A stretch of 64,000 bases of DNA from Polytrichum commune (GCA_950295325.1 OX485809.1:436001-500000), one strand, 5' to 3'. Counted from the stretch's first letter, positions 10,246 to 22,678 are shown. The notes: generated from the sequence alone by a model not told the origin. Numbers and translations are program-made.

Positions 10246-11681
10246 ATGCTTATCATAGGGTATGTTTTTGTGGTGCTGGCAGCATGTGAAGTTGTGGGTA
10301 GAATGGAGAAGGGGCAGCTAAAATTACCAGGGCTGAAAGAAATTTACAATGATGATTCGTGGCAAAAGACATTCTCCATTTTTGATCCTGCACTTGTTGC
10401 ATTTAGCGGTCCGATGCCGGGCTTGCCATACCCTTTGACCAGAATGCCCACTTTATATGCATTATTCCATAAATTTTGGACTCCTCAGACTTTACGCAAG
10501 ATATGTGTGGAGACTAATAGATATGCTTCAGAAATAAACCCACGGTCCAAGTGCAACCCTAAAAAGTTACGGGGTGGAGAAACGTGGTTTGCATTACATC
10601 CACCGGAGTTGAGGGCATTTTTTGCTATTTCTTTATACATGGGGATCAAAATTGAACCAAATGTGCGATGTTATTGGAAGAAATCGTGTGATTTTTTATG
10701 GTGCCCGATTATATCTTCTATTATGACACGGAACCGTTATGAGCACATTATATGATGTTTACATGTGCATAATGACCATGAAGAAACCATGGACCGAACA
10801 AGTGTTGAATTTGACAAGTTGGTGAAATTGAGGTGGCTATTAGATGAGATTAAGAATCGGTGCAAGGATATGTGGAATTTGGGGGATAAGGTGACCATAG
10901 ACGAAATGATAATACAATACAAGGGTAAGTATTGTGGCATTCGTCAATACATGCCCAAAAAACCAACTAAATGGGGCATCAAAGTTTGGTGCCTTACGGA
11001 TTCAGAAGCGAGGTATGTGTGGACGTTTGAGGTTTATTGTGGAGCCAACAAGGGGGTTCCCGGGATCAAAGGTTCCAAAAGGGGTGAGGCTAAGCAAGGT
11101 GCAAATGTGGTATATGGATTATTACGTGGGTTGGAAAATAGGGGTCATATAGTGGTCATGGACAATTTTTTTTCCTCTATGTCTTTATTTATGGATCTTT
11201 TGGGTAAAGGCACTTATGCAATGGGTACGGTTAGGGCCGATCGCATTGGCCTCCCAACGGCATTGGCCAAAAAATCACTCTATACAAAATGCACTCGAGG
11301 ACATTTGGAATGGAGAATGCATAAATCCAAACAACTTAGCGCCGTAGTGTGGATTGACAGAAAACCGGTTCTTGTTATATATACGGTGGCACCACCAATA
11401 CATGGGGTCGGTGAAGAGTGTCCAATTGTTCAACGGCGAATGGGACATCTGCGAAAGGCGGTTAAGACATCTCCTATGCACTTCCAATACACCACGTACA
11501 TGTGAGGGGTGGATGTCGCCGACCAACTTAGGGATGAATATTCTTGCCAAGTTTGCACTCACAAGTGGTGGCACAGGTGTTTTTTTTTCTCTTGGACACC
11601 ACGGTGGTGAACATGTGGAAACTTCACTCTAAACAATCTTTGATTTTAGGAACCAAAACCTTGAGTCACAAATCTTTTTAA
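10246..11681 (+). pseudogene. piggyBac (DDE_Tnp_1_7) transposase, broken
   Basis: piggyBac transposases cut and paste DNA at TTAA. The frame from 10246 carries the typical ELRAFFAISLYMGI motif, then KVTIDEMIIQYKGKY (first catalytic Asp), KPTKWGIKVW, VVMDNFFSS (second Asp) and GVDVADQLRDEY (third Asp), followed by HKWWHR. Three lesions break it. A TGA at 10753 stands between EHII and CLHVHND, and a TGA at 11503 stands just before GVDVADQ; both could derive from CGA arginine codons by CpG decay. A run of eight T at 11581-11588 is one base short, and LLDTTVVNMWKLH follows only after a frame change. A possible cysteine/histidine-rich tail follows near 11750-11900 in degraded form. The enzyme is almost certainly inactive. 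Confidence 0.88.
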
Positions 11682-13596
11682 CTCCATTTGGCAAAGGTTT
11701 TAGCATCATACCACCTTCGATCTCGTAAGTGCACTTCTCGTTTCAATCGCCACGAAGCACTTTTATACATGCCCATATGAAGCCACCTTCGCAAAGTATC
11801 TTGTGAGTGTCATATACGGTGCCAAACATATTGGCCATGTTGCCTTGGGCACCACATGCACATTGGAGAATGTTGGAAGGCGGTTCACCGTCCAATTTTT
11901 AATTGAAGGTAATATTTTTCACATGTGAAAGTTAGAAGGATTTGTAGTTATATGTAATATTATAGGGATTATAGGGTTTTTGGGGGATTTAGAGGATTAG
12001 TGATCCTTTTTGGGGATTTTCCAATTGGAAAACATGCACAAACATTCTACCTACCGGCCAAAAAAAATTTCATACTAAATTTTTTTTTTGAGAAGATATG
12101 GCCTTTGGACTTATGTGATTTTTTTTGGCAGCATCCTCCATGGCGGGGCCGGGAGCGGCGGGGTCACTTTTAGAATACCTATGCACTTCCATTAGTGGAT
12201 AGGGACAATTAGGTGGCAATTAGGTGGTAGGTTGGAGAAGGTACCTTGTAAGTGGAGTGGGGTCGCACCCGTGATGTAGGGAATGGGTGGAGAAAGTGCT
12301 TTACTATTTCCCCAATGTTTTAGCTAATTGGACTATTGTACTTGTTTTTGACATCCAAAGAGTTCCCATTATTCATTTCTTTTGAAAAATGTCGTAGTGA
12401 ACAAAGTAAAAAAATTCCGTATTTTTGACCGTGGAATATTAGTATTCACAAATACCAATGTGAAGTAATTTGCAATATGAAATCGTCAAGTGTTACAATG
12501 AAGAAAATGCATTTCAAGAATTGCAAGGAGGATTGCAAAATGATTGGGATAGCTCTATATGCATACATAGGGTCTTTGGAATCACATTTTCGCATTCTTT
12601 CACATGTTGGAGTTGTTCGTGTCACCTCAAACTCCTAAAAAAACTTATGAGCAAATCATACCAACATTGTGGGGAGGGGCGGCATACCAAAAAAAAATGT
12701 ACACATTTCTCTTGTTTAAATCTCACAACTCTTATGCAATTTCAGTCTCAAAATTGGTATGCATACTAATAAACAAGTTCTTTAAACATCTATACGGTTA
12801 GATTTTGGATAAAAGACAAATTCCTCCATTGGGGATTGTATTAAAGCCATGCACATATTTCTTAGGAAAAGTGCACTCCGAAAGGCTTGGGCACTTAGGG
12901 GTTAAGGCACGCACTACCGCCTAGAAGTGGTCTAAGGTATTAGCACGAATGGTTACTAATGCATGGATACTTTTTTAAGTTTACTCTGGGTATATTTCAA
13001 ACAACATGTGCAATAAATGGGTACTTAGAGGGGTTTATTTGTACTAATTTTGGTTGTTCCACATCATTAACTGATTCTCCCCCAGGGAGTGCACTGTTCA
13101 AGTACTGTATTTATACACGTGGGTGCACAAAAGGGGTATTATTTAAAACAAGCATGTACAAAATGTACGTACAAGAGACATATTGCTATTAAGCAAGAAG
13201 TAGATATACATGAGGCTATAGAAAAATATATGTAAAGTACGCATTTACGCGTTTACACGTTCAAGTTAGACCTGGACCAAGAATCATGTGTTTTTTCATC
13301 CACTAAGTAACGACTTTATAACTAAAAATCCATGATTTGATATTATACATATAATAGGGCCATATTTTTGCATTTTGCAAACATTTGTACACATGTTATA
13401 TACAACTTCTGTATTTGTTTTTGGACCCTTGTGTATGTATGGAAATGTATTTTGAAGCAATGAGATTTGTAAGTATATTGCTTGATTTTAGCAAAAATAA
13501 AATGTATACAGGGGTATTTTAATAAGGGGCATGCACGCACGTGATGCTTGGTTTTAATGAATAGTGCACACCCTGGGGATTCTCCAGAATCAATAG
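11682..13596. other. piggyBac right flank and adjacent spacer
   Basis: No gene seen. 11700-11930 may retain a degraded cysteine-rich C-terminus of the transposase. The piggyBac right terminal repeat ends at 12901. From 12906 to 13596 the sequence is AT-rich with no feature I can name. Confidence 0.4.
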
Positions 13597-14386
13597 TTGA
13601 AGGGCATGCTAGTTAATTTGAACACAAAACCAATCTTATCTTCAAATAAGATTCAATAAAATTGAAATTTGAAAACACATACTCTTCATCAAATGAATAT
13701 AGAAGCCGGGTTCGGGCTCTCTTTGGAGCATGCACGAATGAAGAGCCTCTTCACCCACATTAAGGAGGTGTTGGGGGGGGGGGGGGGAGGGGAGCACTCT
13801 ACTTTTAGAGTCGGGGCATGTGCATGTGGAACTTCTTATAAAAAATTCTGTATACAAAAAATTCATAGCCCAAAAAGGAGATTATACATCAAATCATAGA
13901 ATAAATCATAGTCTCATGTACATATACGGACATTTTAGACTCATAGAGTAAATTGCCTCGCCAAAATAAAAACAATTGGTCAAGTTTTTTGACATTCCTT
14001 GGATATATTGTAGAGGGCTCTCTATTCCATCTTTACATGTGCTGGGAAGTAGTTTCCACATGGGATACAAGTGGGTTTTAGTGAATATGAGCATGACATG
14101 TGGCAAAATTTGAGAGAAGTATATTTATTTTGTGTTGGAATAAAGAGCCCTCTACAACACTTATAAATCTTATGCTCATAAATCACTATGTATTAGCAAA
14201 GACATTAAAGTATGATTTGGGCAGATGACAAAATTGCCTTATGGATTAGCACATATGAATTTCTGGGAGGGTTTAAGATATATTTGGATGAAGATATACT
14301 CCTTTTGTGAGAAACCTTAGGGGGCTCTTATTGTATACTTACTTGTCTCCCAAAATTTATAAGCATGGAGGACAAATTTTCAGTCA
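13597..14386. repeat. Dispersed repeat, copy 1 (with 48948-49680)
   Basis: Both copies begin AGTTGAAGGGCATGCTAGTT and remain alignable for over 700 bp, including the string ATAAAGAGCCCTCTACA and the stretch reading ACCTTAGGGGGCTCTTATTG here. A G15 homopolymer interrupted by one A sits near 13772-13790 in this copy; the second copy has a shorter G run. No coding potential is evident, so this is an unclassified interspersed repeat. Confidence 0.8.
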
Positions 14387-14790
14387 TACGTAAGTTTAAA
14401 TATTTACCTTAGAGTTCAGCAAGGAACACAATCTATATGTAGTTGTTACAGTCATAACGATGCACACCACTGAAGTACCTGCACATCCAAGCAAACATAT
14501 TATGCAAATTCTTGAGAAAAAGTTGATATCTGGTGCATAAATACTATACAACCATGACGATAGAACTTGATCAACGACAGACAATGATAAAATAGTTCAA
14601 CTAAGAATTGATGCACTGTGTCCCCAAATAGACTAATTTTGCGTGCATGCAAACAAAATGCTAACTCCATCTCCAAGATTAAGGTGCAAGGCAAGATAAG
14701 AAATTAGACCAAGCTCATGTGTTGGACACAACATTATTAAGCAGTTCATTCATGTGGGCACTGAGAATATAATTATGGGATGCCCCAACC
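14387..14790. repeat. Inverted duplicate of 37600-37870
   Basis: The minus strand of about 14560-14720 matches the plus strand near 37700-37860 (TTTCTTATCTTGCC, GCATTTTGTCTGTC/GCATTTTGTTTGCA, GTTAGTTGAACTA). The two copies lie upstream of the two segmental-duplication blocks in opposite orientation. No gene seen. Confidence 0.6.
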
Positions 14791-14794
14791 TAGT

Positions 14795-15405
14795 GCAGAA
14801 CCCTAGCATCCCCATCCTCTATGTTTGTAAACCAGCTCATTGGGACCTCATGGGTTGTTTATTGGTGGTTCTCACTTTCTGGCTTTTCTACAAGACGTTC
14901 GATATCGGCAACCCCGCAGGCCAGTACAAGGCTCCAGAGTCCATACACAATTGTGTACCGGTCCATGTCTTTGATTGGGGTGGACCGCTTTAATGTTCTC
15001 CCCTCCCACTGCCTCCAGCTTTGTTATGGCCTTTTTGTTATCAACCTTGTGCGTGATTTGTCACCAAAGCACATTGCAAAGTGCATCTAGATTCCCTTGG
15101 CCATGGCTATCCCTATCTAAATTGGAGGATACTTTGCAATTGACATGTTCATCAGGCTGTCTTGTCCGCTTTGTATATGAAAAAATCGACAAAAAGAAGT
15201 CAGTTACAATGAGCCCAGCCATTGCTGCAGGGACCCATTTGTGGAGATGGTGAATGGACAATATCAAGTGCATTTTTGTCCTTGGCCAAGGTGGATCCTC
15301 CAATTTGCATGTACCTCTTTGCCGTAAAAAGTGCATTGATACTAGCAGATGGGTATTAGGGTGTACACCAGAAGACAAGTTTTCATGACCTTGTAAATTA
15401 ACCAA
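14795..15405 (+). pseudogene. Yellow Stripe-Like (YSL) transporter relic, copy 1
   Basis: YSL proteins (OPT family) move metal-nicotianamine complexes across membranes. Conceptual reading over several frames gives SSMFVNQLIGTS, YTIVYRSMSLIGVDRFN, VLPSHCLQLCYGLFVINLVR, DLSPKHIAKCI, then IGGYFAIDMFI, EKIDKKKSVTMSP and LAKVDPPICMY, in the order of the C-terminal part of YSL proteins. Frameshifts and stops (for example TAG after HIAKCI near 15088) break it, and upstream exons are missing. It is paralogous to 62930-63660, which keeps a longer open frame. Confidence 0.85.
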
Positions 15406-17167
15406 TGAAATTGTCTATACTTCAGATGTGATCGGAGGACCACTCAAACTCTTTACCATTTACACTTATTCATTTCTGGATTTTTCATGTCTGTAGGCTG
15501 TCTATGACTGGCACTTTGATGTCTGTCCTGGGTGCCCGTTTCTCTTCTCAAGCAGATGTTGGCTTCTTAACTTTGATGAGCGGGGCTGGAAATGGTTAAA
15601 TATACTTGGAGATTAACGTGAATGTCGGAAGATTGATGTGGCAGTGGTCCAGCCCTCACAAAATTTAGCGAGTATGATATGTGTAAGGTTGCCACTGTCG
15701 ATGAGATTCTCTATATTTTCAACAGTGACCAATTATGGTACCATCTACCATTGTCCTAGATAACTAACAAGAGTTATGAACTTCAGGGCCCTTGTGTATC
15801 ACTCATGTCAAAAATATTGAATGATGGTGATGCACTTCAGGTGCCCTTAGGATTTAGGCCTGAGTATAACTCAAAGAGTAAGTACAATCTTCAAAATAAC
15901 AATCTTGTGTAGGGTGTGACCACAAACCTCCTGCAACCCTCCTCCGTAAGTGCGTTCCGTAATTTTAAGTTCCGAATTCGATGAGAGTTGCCTCAATTGA
16001 TTAAAAGTCACCGAATTTAGATGTTGGCAAGATTGGGGTGGTCTTTAAGAGTTTCAAGATAGTATTGGATTATTTCAAGGTAGTATTGGATCGTTTCAAG
16101 ATAATGTTGCAACCATGTAGCATTCAGTATTATTTGCATGTACCATTCATATATTATTGTCATTTTGTTATAGATTAATGTCGATTTTTTGGTCAAAATT
16201 CCAGTATTTTGATAAATTTATAGTAAAATTTACAAAAATAAAGTATAAAATAAATTCATGGTGTAAATTATATTCATCTATAGGATCTTGGAAATTACCT
16301 CAAAGTATTATTGTATCTACTAATATGGTGCCAAATATTCAAGAAATTTAGATAAATAGCCCAACTTTAATTTATATCTTGACCGCACATGGTTTACAAA
16401 TTTAAAGTATATATTAGGTTGTGATCTTCTTGTGAATTTTCATGGAGGAAAAGAATATACACATCATTTGAGGTTCTGTGCGTAGTTTGGGGAACCATAT
16501 GGCTGTTCTAAATGAGGTGGATGTGTTTAAACTTATTTCTGTTTTTCGTTGAAAAATCATGACGATGTCATCTATTAGGACATGAAAAAAATTTCTGTTT
16601 TTTACTTTTGGATTGTATTAAAAAATCTCATAAATTAGCAAGAAAACATGTAATAGTGACGAGTTGTCTTAAACATCTTAATTTCTTAAAGCACAATAGA
16701 ATGTTGTCTTTTGTCCCTCAACTCGAATACTGATGAACACAACTTTTTGTTGCCACATTTATATGGCTGCAGTCCAGACCCCTTGTCAACTTCGTCCCAA
16801 CTTGTGGATGATCTATATACAAATGTCAATGTTACATCCTACCACATTCCTCATGGATTGCTTGTTTCCAATGACCATGGCGTCAAAACCTACCTGGACC
16901 AAACAAATCTTTGATTGCCTACTTAGTTGACCACCTTCCACATATTCTAACTAATCGAACTTCCAATGGAAAGCCACAATCGCCTCCTTAGAGTACTAAC
17001 TCTCTAAAACAATGATCATAAAATAAATAAGCCTCAAGGATTAACATACTAGATCTAGAACAACTAGCATGAAATGGTGGTTCATTGGTATGCTCCACTT
17101 ATGGCTGGTCTATGACTTGCGGCTTCTGGTTTACGTTGTCTGATTTCTGTTTTGCGCCGTCGTACCT
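15406..17167. other. Spacer downstream of YSL relic
   Basis: No gene seen. The region to about 15570 is still paralogous to 63660-63794. A short tandem repeat of about 22 bp, three units built on TTTCAAGATAGTATTGGAT, lies at about 16046-16110. Confidence 0.5.
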
Positions 17168-18646
17168 CTACTTAGGTGCACCTGATCGATTAGCGTAATT
17201 GAAATTGATTACAGGGCAACAATGGAATTCCATGTTCATTTTCAGTGCTATTCCTCCAGCAATTCCAAGAGCGGATACAATCGCAGCAACTGCGATACCA
17301 GCTTTTGCCCCAATGCTAAGTTTGCTACTAGTACCACTCGCCGTTGTTGGTACTGGCTGCCCCGTCAATGGAGGTGTGGTCGGTGCAGGTGGTCCTGGAG
17401 GACTGATTGGAGACCTTGGTGGTGGTGGTGGTGGTGTTGTCGATGCTTGAGTAGTAGGTGATGGTCCTGCTGGTGGAGGTACGCTAGCAGGATCATATAC
17501 AGTCGCGTCGAATTTCATGCCCGCCATGCAACTGGTGGCATCAGCTTCTACAAAGAAGTATGATTGTGGGTATGTTTGACTAAAAGGGAAAGGGCCCACT
17601 GTCAACACATAACCACCATAGCCAAAAAAATATGCTAAGGGATTCAAAATGCTACATGAACTATAATCTTGTATTGCAACATTGTATACGGAACCCTCTG
17701 TTACTCGGTCAAACCCTGCAACCAAAAAGAAATGCCATATGTTATAGATGTCCATATATTAACGCCTAAAGGACAACATCGTTTATGGTATATAGTGCCA
17801 TTTGCATAAGATTAGTGTCATTTACTCTATTTTGTGGTGTATGGCATATCCTAGGTTACACTAATGATCAACAACTTCATCATTAGTGTCACCTCAATGT
17901 ACTTGGTATTCAAGTACTAATGTCTTGGCATGGGACCTATGTTCAACAAGTTACGAGGTGCATGCGTATAACTTGACTGAAAGTGTAGACAAATGACAGT
18001 TGGTGTTAGTATGCTCAAGAATATCTTTCTCATGCATATTGTATTATAAACATTTGACACTTGCCATTATGGAGGAAGCTCAATTTTAATATCTTCCCTT
18101 TACATAAATTTACTAAAAAAATTAATCATGTCAAGTATCCCAATGTGCTACACCAAATGCCATAATGTACATAACTTTCCACTCCATAAAGTTACTCATT
18201 TGACGAACAATATGGTGTTAGTGAACGTGGCACTTTGGGACCCCTAGGCATCTAGTTTAGACTTTAGGTTGTTTGGCAATAGTGTGCCTGACACTAAATA
18301 ACATATTAAACAATATACACTTACATGAATTTTAGTTACACTTCCTATTTGGAATTACACATCACTCTATGACTCATTTTTTACCAACATAAATGTTACA
18401 CGAATTATCCAGAACCTAGGGCAGAAGTTTTCGGTTTCTGTGTAACTTACAGAGACAGTCTCCAGGTAGGAATTGAATGCTTGCTGACCAGGTTTGATAA
18501 AAGTCTGGATTGCTAGGAATGGTCCACAGAATCCCAGCACCACCCACTTCAAAATATCGTGAGCAACTTGTTTGAGCAAATGCTCCTGTGACCGGTCCAA
18601 GTACAAGGATGAGATTCACCAGCAAAAACACGTCCAATCGCTCCAT
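17168..18646 (-). CDS. Phytocyanin / early nodulin-like (ENODL) protein, copy 1
   Basis: Two exons on the minus strand: 18646-18451 and 17715-17168. The donor GTAAGT (18450-18445) and the acceptor TTGCAG (ending 17716) join in phase, giving a tryptophan across the junction and a protein of about 247 residues. It has a signal peptide (MERLDVFLLVNLIL to AFA), a phytocyanin domain (RYFEVGG, WSASIQFLPGD, YSSC, GPFPFSQTYPQSYFF, SCMAGMKF), a proline-rich arabinogalactan-like stretch, then a hydrophobic C-terminal segment. The two disulfide cysteines are present, but the usual copper ligands are not: His is Tyr in YNV, the Cys of the FxC motif is Val, and the HC pair is SC. That is typical of ENODL proteins, which act at the cell surface. 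The start MERL is preferred over an in-frame Met 12 residues upstream because it begins the signal peptide. The C-terminal end differs from copy 2. Confidence 0.8.
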
Positions 18647-19653
18647 CCTCCGACCACAGATCCAAGCGCCCGCAATGGTCATTGTGATGAAACTTTGTGT
18701 GACCTATTTCTGGATGAAATGCAACACCAGTTGTGCAGCCTGCAGCTCATGCGTAATTTGCAAACTCCTTTCGAATCTCTGCGATGTAGGACAACATAAA
18801 AGCATGGTTCAGATGCACACCAAAGTGGAGGCACTCGATTAATCGTCCTCAAGCACCCCTCTCTCGTTTCTCAGGTGCTGTTAGATTTTTTGCAATGAAA
18901 TAATGAAGTGAATGACTTCTATACGAGGACGTTTATAAGGACAAATGAACAATTGTCCGAGCTTAACGTTGGACGCTGCAAGGTGGGACCCCCACATTGC
19001 CAAAAGAATCCAGATCATACTGCAATTGGACACAATGCTTAGAGCTGTTTTGATTTAAGCAGCTATGTCATAAACTACTCGAACTACGTGGATGCATGGT
19101 GAGATGACAAAACTTCCCACAGGTTGACAAAACCTCCATCTAAAGATTTATTGAGAAACAATGTCATCATGCAAGTAACTGCAAATTCAATTTGAACACT
19201 GGTGCAGACTGCAGTGTACGTTGTACTGCTGCATTTTGGGATCAAAACTATAGCAAGATAGAAAAGGAAAACTACTGATTCAACGTTTGTATGTACACAT
19301 CCAGAGGTAACTCGTACTGTCTCCGCAACAACGGCACTACAGAGCTAACGGACAATAGGACCAACACTAGAAGAACGGATTGGAACACTAGAGCGCCCAA
19401 TGTTGGCATAGATAACTATGCTTAGGATCAAGTTCACTTTGGGGGGTGTTTTGGTTCCATCGGGTGCATTGAAGAGTGCCGGCTGATCTATCTTTTTGGG
19501 ATCCCGGTGACCTTGTATTTTTTTGGCATTGGGATACGCTTGTTCGAACTGGCAAATGAATAACAAACACACAACGGCGCTAGAGAGATATAATGCCAGC
19601 CTGCAGTGAGAGCCGACTGATGTTCACCCTAGATCAACGTCACAAACTTTAAT

Positions 19654-19983
19654 TTGAAAATCCGAGACAGATTTACGAGCATGGCTGAGGGGCGCCAAGG
19701 TCTACTGCTTCCTGTTGGAAGTGGTCACCTCTTGTTGGAAAAGCTTGACTTGAATTCTTCTGACAAATGTGAAACTGGCGATGGATGTTGCGGATTGCTT
19801 GCCTTCTCTCCAGCTCCCAGCATGAGCATCAACGTCATGAAATGGACTTTGAGAGTCGGCAACACACTCCGCTCCGGACTTAGACCGCTTAGAAGCAAGC
19901 ATGACGCAGCTCCAAGAACTCAAAGATCGACTCTGTTGGGTAGTCGATCTTGGACCAGCAGGTCCATTACCCCTGATCTATGA
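19654..19983 (+). other. Duplicated open frame, doubtful coding
   Basis: A 109-codon frame starting MKIRDRFTSMAEGRQG is open here and at 40656-40985. Between the copies many differences change the amino acid (for example LL to LF, PRT to LRT, SRSWTS to RRPLTS), so there is no clear sign of protein constraint. A reverse-strand frame over the same bases is equally open. I do not recognise either product. It may be part of an untranslated exon or simply open by chance. Confidence 0.25.
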
Positions 19984-20222
19984 AAGATGTGGTCCTCAGA
20001 AAACTATTATATGCTACGTGAAGGATCTTGTAGAAAAAGTGGCTCGTGGTGACCATCTAACTTAAGTAATTCGATAGCTCATTACTAATTTCTACGAACT
20101 GCGGACAACATTTGATGAGCATCTTGGTGGATTTAGCCTCTAACTTGCACTTGAGAAGGTACTTCTGACAGCTAATTTGACAGTGCTCGCACATGCATGG
20201 CGGTCGTGGCCACAGTGCAGCC

Positions 20223-21030
20223 CAGTGAATGGGGGAGTTTATGGGTTGATTCAGATTTTTATCCCTCTTTCCACATATCATTAGGTGGTTGTCTATGCTC
20301 ATCCGGTTGATGCTTAAGTTTATTAACTCAATCCGGTGAAAAACTTAACATTTTCTTGGTTTCCCAGTCAATTTTCTTAAGTTTCTATAAGCAATTGGTT
20401 ACAAAACTGATAAATAAAATAAGAACTCGGTTTATATACTAAATTTAAGGAAATTTGCACACTAATTCAACTTTGATTACTACGTATGATAAAAGATCAT
20501 TTCAAATAATATTTTGAAAGAAATCATAATTATTCAAGTATGAAAACATGAAACACCCCTAATAATACATGAAAACAACAACCAAAAACATCAAATAGGC
20601 ACTCAAAAATATGAAATCAACACCCTTAAACATCAAATAAACGTTGCAAAACATTAAAACAACACTTAACAAAGGGATGGCGATGATAACTTTGGTGCAG
20701 TCTCGCCGTGGCACCGTACATGTAAACCCCCGAAGATAGAAAGAGACAAATGGGGAATTCAAGGTAAGGTGTGGCAAAACCAGTTATAACCGGAGATACC
20801 CTCAGGCGACCAGCTAAGAACCTGTGGGAGATGGTGTGGGACAACTAATATCCGCCCACTCTTGAATGAAAAGGGATGAAAAATCGTCATCTACTTTACA
20901 GAATCGGTTGATTTCCTATACACTTAATTTTTCCTTTGATTATACGGCCTAAAATATTGAAATTAAACTGGTAATTTATCGATTTCACTCGGCTGATTTT
21001 ACATTAAATGTCGGATCTCCCCATTCACTG
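20223..21030. mobile_element. Non-autonomous hAT-like element, 808 bp
   Basis: Terminal inverted repeats start CAGTGAATGGGG at both ends. It is flanked by a perfect 8-bp target duplication GTGCAGCC (20215-20222 and 21031-21038). The paralogous locus in duplication copy 2 (near 41213-41224) has a single GTGCAGCC with no insertion, which is a direct empty site. No transposase ORF is present. The 8-bp duplication and CA-starting ends fit hAT. Confidence 0.92.
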
Positions 21031-21109
21031 GTGCAGCCTCCCACTACATTGTCATATTAAACATTAATTAATTGGCACCCTGTTTCCAGCAATCTGCATT
21101 TCCAATGCT

Positions 21110-21529
21110 GGGATCGAATCAACTTGTCTGTACTATGCCGGTACGCAGGAACATATTCATGCCAAGTTGGAACCCATGCTGACTTCTCAAGGGGACTTTG
21201 AAGAATTTGAGGCTTTCCTAGTGCAACTTGCTCCGAGTTCAGAGGCTTCCATCTACAGCAGGCAGCTGAGGTTTAACTACCATATATGTTATTTTGAGGA
21301 TGATCACACGCTGTGCACCACAATGGATGGGAAGAACCGACCGCTTGTTACAGATGAACCGGTTGAAAACCAAGACTTCAGGAAAATTACTGAGCACTTT
21401 AAAAGCATCTATAAATTATACCTCAAATCAAAGAAAAAACGATCTTTATGCATTTGGCGTTGGCTTTTTGGCCTTCTGTCTCAAACAAAACAAAATGGAA
21501 AGATCACAATATGTAACCGATTGGACTAG
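21110..21529 (+). other. Conserved duplicated open frame (hypothetical), copy 1
   Basis: The frame reads STCLYYAGTQEHIHAKLEPM, then QLAPSSEASIYSRQLRFNYH, YFEDDHTLCTTMDGKNRPL and FRKITEHFKSIY. Copy 2 (about 41320-41759) matches closely through IY and then differs by a two-base indel that changes the frame, so one of the two C-termini is shifted (copy 2 keeps LYVFGVGIFAFCLKQN, which appears here only in another frame). A possible splice acceptor TTTCCAG precedes the frame. Family not recognised. Confidence 0.35.
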
Positions 21530-21933
21530 GAAAGGCTAGGATCTTGACTAATTATGCCCAAAAATCTCCTCGTACATTGGTACACTACATACAATGAAGG
21601 GATGTTTGTAGAAACAAGATTTTATTTTATCTTCACAAGTTGTATTTCAACACCTGACTAGTTAAACTATAAATTGTACATTGATCACATATAAATACCT
21701 AGAAGATCAACCATTGCCGCCATCAAAATCGGCAGAGAAAAACTTGCAAAATAGGTGGTCAAGAGTGTTTCAAGTTGCTACTCAACATGGCTCCATAAAC
21801 TTTTTCCCAAAGGGTAGAATGGCCAACTTGCTAATGGGGACAACCTTTTCTAACTTACTAATGGTAAAGATGAGGTGCGAATGATGGTTTCTAACAATGT
21901 TAACTTCCCTCTAAGTGTAAAAGTTTGATGAAT

Positions 21934-22678
21934 GTATAGGTGCCCAATAAAAGTATATAGCATTGTTCAAAGAGGTTGGCAATGTTGTTCGTGTGTATGC
22001 CTCCTCGGACCCTTTGTCAAAGACAATGCACCCTACGATCTATTCTTGCCAATGCCAAAAAACATGTTAACTAGGTTTCAAGTATATCTAGGCTTAGACA
22101 TGAACTTAAATAGGTGTGCACTTTCATTGGCGGACATTATGATAGGAATGGCATAAACTCATCTAAGGGTTCATTCACGATTGAGGTCCTACTTTTGGGA
22201 CACAGGACTTAAGGACTTCGCAATATTTGGGTACGTTTAGGGTATTTTTCTTAATTACTGAAATGAAGTGTATTCCGCTGCCCGAGAGAGTACTCCCGTG
22301 CCCTAAACCCTAACGGGCCTAACCTACTCCTCCCGCGCTCGTGTTTCCCCGCTCGTCGTTGTGCAGACTCTTTGTGCACAACATTCTTCTGTAGCCCTCT
22401 TCCAAAGCTTCCCACCAACTTTCAATTTGAACTAGCATCATCTCCCTCCTCACAATCTCCTTCCTGTTTGCTTCCCTCCAAACTGAGTCTGCTCTTTCAG
22501 ATCATTTAACCATGAATATTCTCATTCCAGATGGCATTGACAGGGTTGCACAGACATTGACAAAGGTCAATACACTTACATTTGTATCATTACACTGTGT
22601 TTGTTGTTAGGTTAATATGTGGAAATCATGTTTTTGTGATCCCTTTGTTTGTATTGTGGAAGTTATACAAGCTTTTCA
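21934..22678. other. Spacer upstream of gene A
   Basis: No gene seen; a pyrimidine-rich stretch at 22330-22500 may be the promoter/5' leader of the gene starting at 22679. Confidence 0.3.

Larger units (their letters stand above)
5589..12901 (+). mobile_element. piggyBac-like DNA transposon, 7.3 kb
   Basis: The left end follows TTAA (5585-5588) and starts CCCCTAACTGCCCGAGC; the right end, read inward on the minus strand, starts CCCCTAAGTGCCCAAGC and is followed outward by TTAA (12902-12905). This gives a 17-bp terminal inverted repeat with two mismatches flanked by TTAA, the diagnostic target duplication of piggyBac. Just inside the left end is a palindrome around CGACCATATATGGTCG, a style of subterminal motif seen in this superfamily. 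The element encloses a piggyBac DDE transposase relic (10246-11681), an accessory ORF (6315-7572), a probable ERCC6 fragment (about 7947-8252), microsatellites and a 49-bp array. The right end rests on a short repeat and is less certain than the left; secondary insertions inside are likely given the length. Confidence 0.65.
17245..21933. repeat. Segmental duplication, copy 1
   Basis: Aligns in the same orientation with about 38245-42154, including both exons and the intron of the phytocyanin gene and long flanks in which hundreds of bases are nearly identical (for example 18560-19260 against 39560-40260). The copies differ by an 808-bp insertion here (20223-21030) and small indels. Homology stops after AAGTTTGATGAA (21923-21934 here, about 42143-42154 in copy 2). 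Confidence 0.93.

Noticed and set aside
17199-17461. Plus-strand Gly-rich frames opposite the phytocyanin linker
   Set aside because: They are the complement of the proline-rich coding sequence on the minus strand.
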